A stretch of DNA of 64,000 nucleotides. Origin: Ruegeria marina. GTDB taxonomy: Bacteria; Pseudomonadota; Alphaproteobacteria; Rhodobacterales; Rhodobacteraceae. Every line of letters starts with the position of its first letter. The stretch's first letter is position 1. A program made the position numbers and the translations under genes. The notes under the pieces are model-generated. The model ran no database searches, was not told the DNA's origin, and saw nothing but the letters and a program-made list of their open reading frames with translations. The stretch lies in assembly GCF_900101475.1 (NCBI RefSeq), contig NZ_FMZV01000001.1, positions 248,001 through 312,000 of the forward strand, in the 5' to 3' direction. Shown in pieces: positions 7,263-19,254 of this stretch.

Positions 7263-7886
7263 TCAGGACAGCGAAGTGACCCACAGGATCGTTGCATCCT
7301 CGTCGCTGGTCGAAATCACGTTATGGCCCATGGATGCGTCGTAATAGGCGCTGTCGCCCCGGCGCATCTCGACCGGCTCGTAGAACTCGGTGTACAGGCG
7401 GATGACGCCGGTCAGCACGTACAGGAACTCTTCGCCGTCGTGTCGCACCCAACCGTCGAACTCCTCCATCGATCGGGCGCGGACGCGCGCGCGATAGGGC
7501 AGCATCTGTTTTTTGGTCAGGGTGTCGGCAAGAAGCTCGTGCTCGTAGGTCGCCGTCGCATGGGCCGCGCCATCGCCGGATTTCGTCACCGCCATGCGTC
7601 CGTTGATCTGGTCCTTCTGCGGCGGCGTGAACAGTTGCGGCACCGAGATCTGCAACCCCACCGCCAGTTTCTTGAGCGCCTCATAGGTCGGCGACATCTG
7701 GCCATTCTCGATCTTGCTGAGCGTGGATCGGGCCAACCCGGCCTTGGTCGCCGCCTGTTCCAGCGTCCAGTCGCGCGCCTTGCGCAACTCGCGGACACGG
7801 GCGCCAAGATCCAGCGGCTCGGCGTCGCCCTGGCTACCGTTGGAACGCGCAATTCGGATCAGGGATTTCGGGTCGCGGCTGGTCAT
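7263..7886 (-). CDS. XRE-family regulator with C-terminal cupin
   Basis: A 207-residue repressor-type protein. Residues about 28-86 form a Cro/CI helix-turn-helix (LGARVRELRKARDWTLEQAA, AGLARSTLSKIENGQMSPTY). Residues about 125-205 form a small cupin ending MRRGDSAYYDASMGHNVIST. XRE-cupin proteins usually sense a small metabolite and control an adjacent catabolic gene. Here the divergent neighbour is an acyl-CoA ligase only 65 bp away, and an imperfect dyad in the gap could be the shared operator. ATG 7886 was preferred because the frame upstream lacks family sequence. Confidence 0.9.
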   Translation of the reverse strand: MTSRDPKSLIRIARSNGSQGDAEPLDLGARVRELRKARDWTLEQAATKAGLARSTLSKIENGQMSPTYEALKKLAVGLQISVPQLFTPPQKDQINGRMAVTKSGDGAAHATATYEHELLADTLTKKQMLPYRARVRARSMEEFDGWVRHDGEEFLYVLTGVIRLYTEFYEPVEMRRGDSAYYDASMGHNVISTSDEDATILWVTSLS

Positions 7887-7894
7887 GTCGCTGT

Positions 7895-7908
7895 CTATAG
7901 GACCATAG
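7895..7908. promoter_or_regulatory. Imperfect dyad, possible operator of the XRE-cupin regulator
   Basis: CTATAGGACCATAG has four perfect outer pairs on each side and lies in the 65-bp gap between the divergent regulator and ligase genes, 9 bp upstream of the regulator start. Its role is inferred from position and symmetry. Confidence 0.3.
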
Positions 7909-7951
7909 CAGCCCGCTTGCAACGGGTGCGGAGGCAGGCTAGCCAAGAGCC

Positions 7952-9469
7952 ATGCTGTCGATCTTTGATCAAGGGCCACCGCCGCCCTGCCCCGCCCCGT
8001 TCAACCTGGCCGCCCATGTCCTGCGTCACGCAGAGCGACTGGCGGATAAGACCGCCTTGTCCGTTCTTCATGACACCCGGACCGACGACTGGAGCTATGC
8101 ACGCTTGCGCCAGGCCATTCTCGGCACGGCGACCGGGTTGCTGGAGACCGGGTTGAAACCCGGGGATCTCGTCCTGATGAGGCTGGGAAATACGGTCGAG
8201 TTCCCGGTTGCCTATCTGGGGGCCATTGCGGCAGGGATCGTGCCGGTTCCAACCTCGTCGCAACTGACCGAACCGGAAACCGCGCGGATGATCGCCGAAC
8301 TGAACCCGGCCGCCGTCCTGCGCGATGCAGATGTCGCCTGTGCCCCGCATCCCAAGCAGATTGGGACCGAGGCACTCAATGCCATGCACGATCTGCCGCC
8401 GTCCGATTTCGCCATGGGCGACCCCGACAGGCTGGCCTATGCAGTCTATACCTCCGGCACCTCGGGCAAGCCGCGCGCGGTGGCCCATGCCCACCGGGCG
8501 ATCTGGGCACGTCAGATGATGGTCGATGGCTGGTACGGCCTGACCGAAGACGACCGGCTGTGCCACGCAGGCGCGTTCAACTGGACCTATACACTGGGTA
8601 CCGGGCTGATGGACCCCTGGACCATTGGCGCCACCGCGCTGATTCCCGCGCCAGGCACGGATATCGACCGGCTGCCGGATCTGCTGGCCCGGCATCACGC
8701 GACGATTTTTGCCGCCGCCCCGGGCGTGTACCGCAAGCTCTTGCAAGGGCGCGACCGGTTGGACCTGCCCGCTTTGCGCCACGGCCTGTGCGCCGGTGAA
8801 AAACTGGCTCGGGCCTTGCACGAACAATGGAGCCGGGCCACCGGCTCCGAACTATACGAGGCATTCGGCATGTCCGAATGCTCCACATTCATCTCGTCAT
8901 CCCCGGCGCATCCGGCGAGGGGCGATGCCTTGGGTCAACCGCAGCCGGGCCGGCGTGTGGCGATCCTGGGACCCGACGGACCCGTGCCCCAGGGCGAACC
9001 CGGCACCATCGCCGTGCACCGGAGTGACCCTGGCCTGATGCTGGGCTATCTCAATGCCCCGGACGAGGCCGCCGCCCGCATGCAGGGCGACTGGTTCCTG
9101 ACCGGCGACCAGGGCGCGATGGCCATCGACGGGCAGGTCACCTATCTGGGCCGCGACGACGACATGATGAACGCGGGCGGGTACCGCGTCTCTCCGGTCG
9201 AGGTCGAAGCGGTGCTGGCACGCTATCCGGGGATCGACCAGGCTGGAGCGGCCGCGGTCGAGGTCAAACCCGACACCTTCGTGATCGCCGCCTTCTATTC
9301 CGGTCCCCGGGAACTGGACGAAACCGCGCTCAGGGCCTATGTCGAGGCCAACCTGGCGCGGTACAAGCAACCACGCGCCTTCGTCCACCTTCCCGCGCTG
9401 CCTACGGGCGGCAACGGCAAACTCCTGCGCCGGGCGCTGCCGGCCTATTTCAAGGGGCCGTCCCGATGA
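7952..9469 (+). CDS. Class I adenylate-forming acyl/aryl-CoA ligase
   Basis: A 505-residue AMP-dependent synthetase/ligase. The ATP loop YTSGTSGKPR is at 166-174. YEAFGMSE is the A5 motif, DWFLTGDQG the A7 region, YLGRDDDMMNAGGYRVSP the A8 hinge, and GNGKLLRR carries the catalytic Lys490. The arrangement is that of benzoate/acetate-type CoA ligases forming an acyl-AMP then an acyl-CoA; the acid substrate cannot be read from sequence. AAGAG precedes the ATG. It is translationally coupled to a DsbA/FrnE gene (ATGA overlap) and probably regulated by the divergent XRE-cupin protein. Confidence 0.9.
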   Translation: MLSIFDQGPPPPCPAPFNLAAHVLRHAERLADKTALSVLHDTRTDDWSYARLRQAILGTATGLLETGLKPGDLVLMRLGNTVEFPVAYLGAIAAGIVPVPTSSQLTEPETARMIAELNPAAVLRDADVACAPHPKQIGTEALNAMHDLPPSDFAMGDPDRLAYAVYTSGTSGKPRAVAHAHRAIWARQMMVDGWYGLTEDDRLCHAGAFNWTYTLGTGLMDPWTIGATALIPAPGTDIDRLPDLLARHHATIFAAAPGVYRKLLQGRDRLDLPALRHGLCAGEKLARALHEQWSRATGSELYEAFGMSECSTFISSSPAHPARGDALGQPQPGRRVAILGPDGPVPQGEPGTIAVHRSDPGLMLGYLNAPDEAAARMQGDWFLTGDQGAMAIDGQVTYLGRDDDMMNAGGYRVSPVEVEAVLARYPGIDQAGAAAVEVKPDTFVIAAFYSGPRELDETALRAYVEANLARYKQPRAFVHLPALPTGGNGKLLRRALPAYFKGPSR

Positions 9470-10122
9470 CCCAGACCGTCAAGCTCGATATCCTGTCCGA
9501 TCCGATCTGCCCGTGGTGCTATATCGGCAAGGCCAATCTTGAAAAGGCGCTGGCAGCCATTCCCGATCATCCCTTTGTCATCGAATGGCATCCGTTCCAG
9601 CTGAACCCCGACATGCCCGACGCCGGCATGGACCGGCGCGAATACCTCGAAAGCAAGTTCGGCGGCAAGGAAGAGGCCGTGCGCGCCTATGCCCCAGTGG
9701 TCGAACACGCGCAAAAGGCCGGGCTGAACATCAATTTCGAAGCGATGAAACGAACGCCGAACACGCTCGACGCCCATCGCCTGATCCATTGGGCCGGGAT
9801 CGAAGGCAAGCAGGCGCAGGCGGTCGACGCGCTGTTCCGCGCCTATTTCACCGAGGGCCGCGACATCGGGGATCATGAGGTTTTGGGCGATATCGCCGAC
9901 AGTATCGGAATGGACGCGGCAGTGGTGCAGAAACTGCTCAAGACCGACGCCGACCGCGACGACATCGCCAAGCGCGATGCCCATTCGCGCGAGATGGGGG
10001 TGAACTCGGTTCCGACCTTCATCGTGGCCAATCAGCATGCTGTTCCCGGCGCACAACCGCCCGAACTCTGGGAAAAGGTGATCCGCGAGATCATGTCCCA
10101 GCTTGAGACCAGTACTGCATAA
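9466..10122 (+). CDS. DsbA family oxidoreductase, FrnE-like
   Basis: A 218-residue cytoplasmic thioredoxin-fold protein without signal peptide. The active site CPWC is at residues 15-18 (DPICPWCYIGK), followed by the long helical insertion and the cis-proline strand NSVPTFIVANQHAVPGAQP. This matches the FrnE/2-hydroxychromene-2-carboxylate isomerase-like branch of DsbA proteins, implicated in thiol redox or isomerase chemistry. The start overlaps the ligase stop by four bases, so the two are co-translated; a joint pathway is inferred. Confidence 0.9.
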   Translation: MTQTVKLDILSDPICPWCYIGKANLEKALAAIPDHPFVIEWHPFQLNPDMPDAGMDRREYLESKFGGKEEAVRAYAPVVEHAQKAGLNINFEAMKRTPNTLDAHRLIHWAGIEGKQAQAVDALFRAYFTEGRDIGDHEVLGDIADSIGMDAAVVQKLLKTDADRDDIAKRDAHSREMGVNSVPTFIVANQHAVPGAQPPELWEKVIREIMSQLETSTA

Positions 10123-10202
10123 TCCCACATGGCTCTGTGCGTTTGTGCGACTGGCCCCCTTGCCCCGGTCATGTTAGCGGCTAATCGGTAAGGAGACCGC
10201 CC

Positions 10203-11420
10203 ATGGCAGACCGGATGTCCAGGACCGAATTCATCGCGCTGATCGCGATGATGTTCGCCACGATCGCGTTTTCGATTGATTCGATGTTGCCGGCTCTGCC
10301 CGAAATCGGGCTGGAGCTGAGCCCCGACGAACCCAACCGCGCGCAATTGATCCTGACCTCTTTCGTGCTGGGCATGGGGATCGGCACGTTCTTCACCGGG
10401 CCGCTTTCGGATGCCTTCGGACGCAAGCCGGTGATCTATGGTGGCGCCGCGCTCTATGTCCTGGCCAGCGTCGTTGCCTGGGCCAGCCCTTCGCTGGAAC
10501 TGGTGCTGGCGGCCCGTATCGCTCAGGGACTGGGTGCGGCAGGTCCGCGAGTCGTCGCCATGGCCATCGTCCGCGACCTCTACTCAGGCCGCCAGATGGC
10601 GCGCATCGTCTCGATCGCCATGATGATCTTTACCCTGTTTCCGGCCTTTGCGCCGCTGATGGGGGCCGGTCTCATCGCGCTGACAGGCTGGCGCGGCATC
10701 TTCGCGGCCTTCGTGCTGTTTTCCACCGTCTCCATTCTCTGGATGGGCTTCCGCCTGCCGGAGTCGCTGCCCGTCGAGAACCGGCGCCCGTTCCGCCTTC
10801 CCCTGCTGGCCGACGCGGTACGGCAGATGTTCGGCCACCCGACGGTCCGGCTGTCGATCATGGTGCAGACGCTGTGCATGGGGACGCTGTTCACCATGTT
10901 GACCATGGTTCAGCCAGTCTATGACGTGATCCACGACCGGGCGGACAGTTTCCCGTTCTGGTTTGCCCTGGTGGCTCTGCTTTCGGGCTCTGCCAGCCTG
11001 CTCAACGCCGCCCTGGTGGTTCGGGTCGGCATGCGCCGTATGGTGACATGGTCGCTTGGGGCGCAGATCATCATCACTCTCGCCGTGATCGCGTTGAACA
11101 GCTTGCCCCTGTCGGACAGCCTGTCTTTCGGCCTGTTCATCGCCTGGCAGACGGCGGTGTTCTTCATGGCGGGCACGACACTGGGCAACCTGAACGCCAT
11201 CGCGATGGAACCCATGGGGCATATCGCGGGCATGGCCGCCTCGGTCATCGGCGCTGTGGCCACCGTGCTCGCGGCCGCGATTGCCGCCCCCGTCGGGCTC
11301 TTGTTCGATGGCTCTTTGGCACCGCTCACCACAGGTATTCTGACCATGTGCACCTTGGGATTCCTGCTGATGCTGCACATGGGACGGATCGAAGACCGCC
11401 TGCCTGAGGTTTCCCTGTAA
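10203..11420 (+). CDS. Bcr/CflA-type multidrug efflux MFS transporter
   Basis: A 405-residue integral membrane protein with twelve predicted helices. The N-terminal FSIDSMLPALPEI and GMGIGTFFTGPLSDAFGRKP are the Bcr/CflA signature, including the motif-A loop between helices 2 and 3. AARIAQGLGAAGPRVVAMAIVRD is motif-B-like. Such proteins export drugs or small metabolites with proton antiport. AAGGAG precedes the ATG. A short gap of 44 bp separates it from the TPR gene, with which it may be co-transcribed. Confidence 0.9.
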   Translation: MADRMSRTEFIALIAMMFATIAFSIDSMLPALPEIGLELSPDEPNRAQLILTSFVLGMGIGTFFTGPLSDAFGRKPVIYGGAALYVLASVVAWASPSLELVLAARIAQGLGAAGPRVVAMAIVRDLYSGRQMARIVSIAMMIFTLFPAFAPLMGAGLIALTGWRGIFAAFVLFSTVSILWMGFRLPESLPVENRRPFRLPLLADAVRQMFGHPTVRLSIMVQTLCMGTLFTMLTMVQPVYDVIHDRADSFPFWFALVALLSGSASLLNAALVVRVGMRRMVTWSLGAQIIITLAVIALNSLPLSDSLSFGLFIAWQTAVFFMAGTTLGNLNAIAMEPMGHIAGMAASVIGAVATVLAAAIAAPVGLLFDGSLAPLTTGILTMCTLGFLLMLHMGRIEDRLPEVSL

Positions 11421-11464
11421 CCCGCTTTCGCGTACTCTTCTCGTAAGAGAGGGGAGTATCCGGA

Positions 11465-13132
11465 ATGGACGATTATGGCTATGACCTGGGCAGCCATACC
11501 TGCCCGATAACGACCACGTCGCCCGAGGCGCAACTCTGGTTCGATCGCGGTCTGATCTGGACCTATGGCTACAACCACGAAGAGGCGGCCGTCTGCTTCC
11601 AGCGCGCGCTGGAGCATGATCCGGACTGCGCCATGGCCCATTGGGGCGTCGCCTATGCCACCGGCCCCAATTACAACATGCCCTGGGAGTTGTTCGACAC
11701 CGATGGCCGCGCCACGGCATTGCAGACCGCATTCGACGCCACCCGGGCCGCGCTGGCACGGCTGGATGGCTGCACGCCGGTGGAACAGGCGCTGATCCGC
11801 GCCCTGCCCGCGCGCTATCCGCAGCGTGAACTTGACGACGACATGCATCGCTGGGACCATGACTTTGCGGGTGCGATGCGGGCAGCCTATGCTACCGATC
11901 CGGCGCATCTCGACCTGCGTACGGTCTACGTCGAAAGCTTGCTCAACCTGACACCCTGGAAGATGTGGGACCTCAAGACCGGGCGCCCCGCCGAAGGGGC
12001 CGCCACGCTGGAGGCGCAGGAGGTTCTGGAAACGGCGTTGCGCGACGATCCGGCCGCCATGTCGCACCCGGGCCTGCTGCACCTCTACGTTCACCTGATG
12101 GAAATGTCGCCATTCCCTGAAAAAGCTCTCAAGGCCGGCGATGTGCTGCGCACGCTGGTGCCGGATTCCGGGCATCTGGTGCATATGTCCACGCATATTG
12201 ACGTCTTGTGCGGGCATTATCACGATGTCGTCTACTGGAACCAGAAGGCGGTCGAAGCCGATCTGAAATACTTCCGCCGCGAAGGTGCGTTCAATATCTA
12301 TTCTGGCTACCGCATCCACGACTACCATTTCGTGATCTACGGCGCATTGTTCCTGGGACAGATGCAGCCGGCGCTCGACGCGAACCGGGGCTTGTGGGAA
12401 ACCACCCCCGAAGAGATGCTGCGTATCGAAAGCCCGCCGATGGCGGATTACTTCGAAAGCTACATGGCAATGGGCCCGCATATCCTGATCCGCTTCGGGC
12501 GCTGGCAAGAGGCGATCGCGCTGGAACCGCCCGCCGACCGCGACCTGTACCGCACCCTGACCGCCACGGTGCATTATGCCCGCGCGGTTGCCTTTGCCGC
12601 CACTGGCCGCGTGACCGAAGCGGAGGCCGAGGAACAGGTCTTTCTGGCGGCGGCGGAACGGGTTCCGGACAGCCGGCTCCTGCACAATAACCGCGTCGTC
12701 GATCTGCTGGAAATCGCAAGGGAAATGCTGCGCGGCGAGATCGAGTACCGAAAGGGAAACCATGACGCGGCCTACAGCCACCTGCGCCGCTCGGTCGAGC
12801 TGGACGACAACCTGCCCTATGACGAGCCCTGGGGCTGGATGCAGCCGACGCGCCACGCGCTGGGCGCGCTGCTGTTCGAGCAAGGCCACCGTGCCGAAGC
12901 CGAGGAAGTGTACCGCGCCGATCTGGGGCTTGGCGGCCACCTGAGCCGCGCCGCCGTGCATCCAGATAATGTATGGAGTCTCAGGGGCTTGCACGACTGC
13001 CTCAAGGCGCGCGGTGAAACCGTCGAGATCGTGCAGATCCGGCAGCGGCTTGACCTTGCGCTGGCCCGGGCCGACCGCGCGGTGGGTGCGTCCTGCTTCT
13101 GCGCACAGGCGGCGATGCGGGCTGCGAAATGA
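11465..13132 (+). CDS. TTC38-like tetratricopeptide repeat protein
   Basis: A 555-residue soluble protein resembling tetratricopeptide-repeat protein 38. The opening part DRGLIWTYGYNHEEAAVCFQ and HDPDCAMAHWGVAYATGPNY is the conserved TTC38 N-terminal TPR. Further helical repeats fill the rest, including HLVHMSTHIDVLCGHYHDVV and the C-terminal EPWGWMQPTRHALGALL. It is probably a protein-interaction scaffold; no catalytic activity is known for bacterial members. GAGGGGAG lies upstream of the ATG. It is convergent with mfd across a double-hairpin terminator region. Confidence 0.88.
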   Translation: MDDYGYDLGSHTCPITTTSPEAQLWFDRGLIWTYGYNHEEAAVCFQRALEHDPDCAMAHWGVAYATGPNYNMPWELFDTDGRATALQTAFDATRAALARLDGCTPVEQALIRALPARYPQRELDDDMHRWDHDFAGAMRAAYATDPAHLDLRTVYVESLLNLTPWKMWDLKTGRPAEGAATLEAQEVLETALRDDPAAMSHPGLLHLYVHLMEMSPFPEKALKAGDVLRTLVPDSGHLVHMSTHIDVLCGHYHDVVYWNQKAVEADLKYFRREGAFNIYSGYRIHDYHFVIYGALFLGQMQPALDANRGLWETTPEEMLRIESPPMADYFESYMAMGPHILIRFGRWQEAIALEPPADRDLYRTLTATVHYARAVAFAATGRVTEAEAEEQVFLAAAERVPDSRLLHNNRVVDLLEIAREMLRGEIEYRKGNHDAAYSHLRRSVELDDNLPYDEPWGWMQPTRHALGALLFEQGHRAEAEEVYRADLGLGGHLSRAAVHPDNVWSLRGLHDCLKARGETVEIVQIRQRLDLALARADRAVGASCFCAQAAMRAAK

Positions 13133-13228
13133 GATGCTGCTTTGCCCTGCGCCCTTGCCGGTCACCTGTCCCCGGATCCGAGGCCTGGCTGCCCTGCACC
13201 TTCGCTTCGGGACGCTGAGCGAAGGGCG

Positions 13229-13278
13229 CCAAATCTTCGTAGAAGATTTGGCCTACAGATTTTTCGACGAAAAATCTG
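13229..13278. terminator. Tandem bidirectional hairpins between TTC38-like gene and mfd
   Basis: Two perfect stems stand side by side. CCAAATCTTC-GTA-GAAGATTTGG has 10 bp with a three-base loop (13229-13251), and CAGATTTTT-CGACG-AAAAATCTG has 9 bp plus closing CG pairs (13256-13278). They sit between two convergent stop codons and can fold in either transcript. The two arms look like variants of one AAATC-rich unit, as in dispersed intergenic palindromes; I see no second copy in this window. Confidence 0.65.
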
Positions 13279-13282
13279 CGTC

Positions 13283-16738
<3,456 letters not shown>

Positions 16739-16762
16739 CTCTGCTGCCTCCGTCTGCCGTGT

Positions 16763-17287
16763 TCAGCCAAGAGCACCGATTGACAGGTTCTGAAACATGC
16801 CCCAAAGGGACGTGAAGAAAATAGCCACCATGCCAATGATCTGCGTGAAGAACCGGCATCGTCCCAATGCACGCGCCAGATCTTCGCCTTCGAGTGCGCC
16901 GGCCCGGATACGGCGCGCCGTGGACAGGTTCAGCAGGGCAACCCAAGTCAACGGAAAAGCCAGCAGGAACACCGCTTGGGCGAACTCGATCCCATAGAAA
17001 AAACCGCTCATCGCCAAGGCGGACAGGATGAAACAGGAAAACGCAAGCAGCCAGATCCCTGAAACATCAACGATATATAGCATCCTGTTCACGTTGACCC
17101 GGGCAATATCATTCAGGTCCTGTACGGCCTGGCCTCCGACCCTGCGGGCGCGGGTGACCATATCGTATGGAACACCCAGCACCCAGTGGCTGGCCGACGA
17201 CCAGACAACGGCCAGTGCAATCCAGAACCACAGGTTCGAAAAGCTCCGCATGTCGATGACTTCGAAGATCGACGAATACCAATCCAA
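16763..17287 (-). CDS. Small four-helix membrane protein
   Basis: A 174-residue integral membrane protein with hydrophobic segments near residues 15-37, 69-97, 103-123 and 146-166. A cytoplasmic-looking stretch rich in Arg (NLSTARRIRAGALEGEDLAR) joins the last two. Relatives in Rhodobacteraceae are often labelled component of SufBCD complex, but no suf gene is nearby and no Fe-S motif is present, so that name is not supported here. It precedes mfd by 24 bp and is divergent from hemB. Function unknown. Confidence 0.8.
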   Translation of the reverse strand: MDWYSSIFEVIDMRSFSNLWFWIALAVVWSSASHWVLGVPYDMVTRARRVGGQAVQDLNDIARVNVNRMLYIVDVSGIWLLAFSCFILSALAMSGFFYGIEFAQAVFLLAFPLTWVALLNLSTARRIRAGALEGEDLARALGRCRFFTQIIGMVAIFFTSLWGMFQNLSIGALG

Positions 17288-17409
17288 CCGTGTTGCCCCT
17301 CTGCTGGCCCCGTTCGCGGCCTTCTATCCCCAATACGCGGCCTTTGGTACCCTTGTGACCGGATCAAATCCATGCCACCCAATGGGCAAATGTGCAAGGA
17401 GAGCGCTGC

Positions 17410-18408
17410 ATGAAGCCCACCGTCGCCCCCTTTCCCGCTGCCCGGTTCCGCCGCGCGCGCAGTTCGTCCGCCGTGCGCGCCCTGGTGCGTGAAAACAGCC
17501 TGAGCGTAGACGATCTGATCTGGCCGGTTTTCGTGCGCGATGGCGAAGGCATCGAGGAACCGGTCAGTTCGATGCCGGGCGTGGTGCGGCGATCGGTTGA
17601 CCTGATCGCGAAAGCCGCGGTCGAGGCGCAGGCGCTGGGTATTCCCGCGATCTGCCTGTTCCCCTATACGGACGCCGCCCTGAAAACCGAGGACTGCGCC
17701 GAAGCCTGGAGTCCGGACAACCTGTCGAACCGCGCCATCCGCGCGATCAAGGCCGCCGCCCCCGATATCGCGGTGATGACCGATGTGGCACTGGACCCCT
17801 ATAACATCAACGGGCATGACGGCTATGTGGTCGACGGAGAGATCGTCAATGACGAGACGGTCGAGGCGCTGGTCAAGATGACGCTGGCGCAGGCCGAGGC
17901 AGGCGCCGACATCATCGGCCCCTCGGACATGATGGACGGGCGCATCGGCGCGATGCGTCAGGCGCTTGAAACCGCGGGACACCACAACGTGATGATCCTG
18001 AGCTATGCCGCCAAATATGCCAGCGCCTTTTACGGGCCGTTCCGCGATGCGGTCGGCGCATCCGGCGCCCTGACCGGTGACAAAAAGACCTATCAGATGG
18101 ACCCCGGCAATTCGAACGAGGCGCTGCGCCTGATCGAACGCGACCTGTCCGAGGGCGCGGATATGGTGATGATCAAGCCCGGAATGCCCTATCTCGACAT
18201 CTGCCGGCGTGTGAAGGACACGTTCGGCGCACCGACCTACGCCTATCAGGTGTCAGGCGAATACGCGATGATCCAGGCGGCCGCGCAGAATGGCTGGATC
18301 GACGGCGAAAAGGTCATGCTCGAAAGTCTTCTGGCCTTCAAACGCGCCGGTTGTGACGGGATCCTGACCTATTTCGCCCCACAAGTGGCCCGCATTCTGA
18401 ACGGCTGA
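17410..18408 (+). CDS. hemB: Delta-aminolevulinic acid dehydratase (porphobilinogen synthase)
   Basis: A 332-residue enzyme condensing two 5-aminolevulinate molecules to porphobilinogen in haem, bacteriochlorophyll and corrin synthesis. The two active-site lysines are Lys202 (ILSYAAKYASAFYG) and the Schiff-base Lys256 (MVMIKPGMPYLD). MTDVALDPYNINGHDG shows aspartates at the metal-site positions instead of a cysteine triad, indicating the Mg-dependent, zinc-independent class typical of alphaproteobacteria. ATG 17410 is preceded by AAGGAG. It is divergent from the small membrane protein gene. Confidence 0.97.
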   Translation: MKPTVAPFPAARFRRARSSSAVRALVRENSLSVDDLIWPVFVRDGEGIEEPVSSMPGVVRRSVDLIAKAAVEAQALGIPAICLFPYTDAALKTEDCAEAWSPDNLSNRAIRAIKAAAPDIAVMTDVALDPYNINGHDGYVVDGEIVNDETVEALVKMTLAQAEAGADIIGPSDMMDGRIGAMRQALETAGHHNVMILSYAAKYASAFYGPFRDAVGASGALTGDKKTYQMDPGNSNEALRLIERDLSEGADMVMIKPGMPYLDICRRVKDTFGAPTYAYQVSGEYAMIQAAAQNGWIDGEKVMLESLLAFKRAGCDGILTYFAPQVARILNG

Positions 18409-18492
18409 CGACATTTTCGGGCGAGAAGCCGCCGAACCCGGACAGTTCTGGCGTGACAGGGCTGTCTCTTCGGCATAATGTTAGCCGCAAGA

Positions 18493-18513
18493 CCGGGAAA
18501 ACCCGGCTTTTTT
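18493..18513 (+). terminator. Probable terminator after hemB
   Basis: CCGGG-AAAA-CCCGG, a 5-bp stem with a tetraloop, is followed by C and six T. It lies 85 bp past the hemB stop and just before the lipoprotein gene. Confidence 0.55.
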
Positions 18514-18540
18514 CAGGCAACTCTGCGAAAGACGAGAGAC

Positions 18541-19113
18541 ATGAGCAGCATCAGGACCCACCGACTGACCCGTCGTTGCTTTGCCCTTGGCATGGCCGGG
18601 CTGACCCTTACCGCCGCTTGCGGCAACGGCGTTGGCAATTCCAACGCGGCCCAGATCGACGCGCGGGTCACCGCGACGCTGAACGAGATGTACAGCGAGT
18701 TTCCGAACACGGTCGAGATCTCGCAAAAGGCCGCCGGCATGCTGGTGATGCCTCTGTTGACCGAAGCCGGGTTCGTTTTTGGCGGCGGCTATGGCCGCGG
18801 CGCACTGCGGATCGACGGTGTGACCGTGGATTACTATTCCGCCGTGAAGGGCAGTGCCGGTCTGCAGGTGGGCGCCCAGCAATATGCGCATGTGCTGTTC
18901 TTCATGACCCAGGATGCACTCAGCGAATTCCGCCGGTCCAGCGGCTGGGCCGCGGGGGCCGATCTGGAATATGTCGTAAGTGATCAGGGCGACTCGCTGG
19001 CGGCCGATACCAATACCTTGCGTTCGCCGGTACTGGCGGCGGTTTTCGGGCGAGCGGGCCTTCGGGTCGGGGCCACGCTGGAAGGCACCAAATATACGCG
19101 CATCATTCCCTGA
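18541..19113 (+). CDS. Ysc84/SYLF-domain lipoprotein
   Basis: A 190-residue exported protein. The N-terminus has a twin-arginine-like motif TRRCFAL followed by a hydrophobic stretch and the lipobox LTAAC with the acylated cysteine at 27, so it is probably a Tat-exported lipoprotein. Residues about 45-185 form the SYLF (DUF500) lipid-binding domain, with AAGMLVMPLLTEAGFVFGGG and SAGLQVGAQQYAHVLFFMT. GAGAG precedes the ATG. It stands alone between hemB and the penicillin acylase gene. Bacterial SYLF proteins lack an assigned role. Confidence 0.88.
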   Translation: MSSIRTHRLTRRCFALGMAGLTLTAACGNGVGNSNAAQIDARVTATLNEMYSEFPNTVEISQKAAGMLVMPLLTEAGFVFGGGYGRGALRIDGVTVDYYSAVKGSAGLQVGAQQYAHVLFFMTQDALSEFRRSSGWAAGADLEYVVSDQGDSLAADTNTLRSPVLAAVFGRAGLRVGATLEGTKYTRIIP

Positions 19114-19254
19114 TCGCGGGCGGAGCCGGCCTGTTTCAAGGTCGGCTCCACCAGTGGAACCCGCTGTCAGACTGACGGTTCAACCCTTTCGTTCCAGCTG
19201 CCAATACCCTAGGATCGCGGCAAAATCTGTAATCGGTTACGCCTCGGGATACTC

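Noticed and set aside
10919-13165. 748-codon open frame on the minus strand
   Set aside because: Antisense to the MFS and TPR genes, both with good ribosome sites and family motifs; composition is that of a shadow frame.
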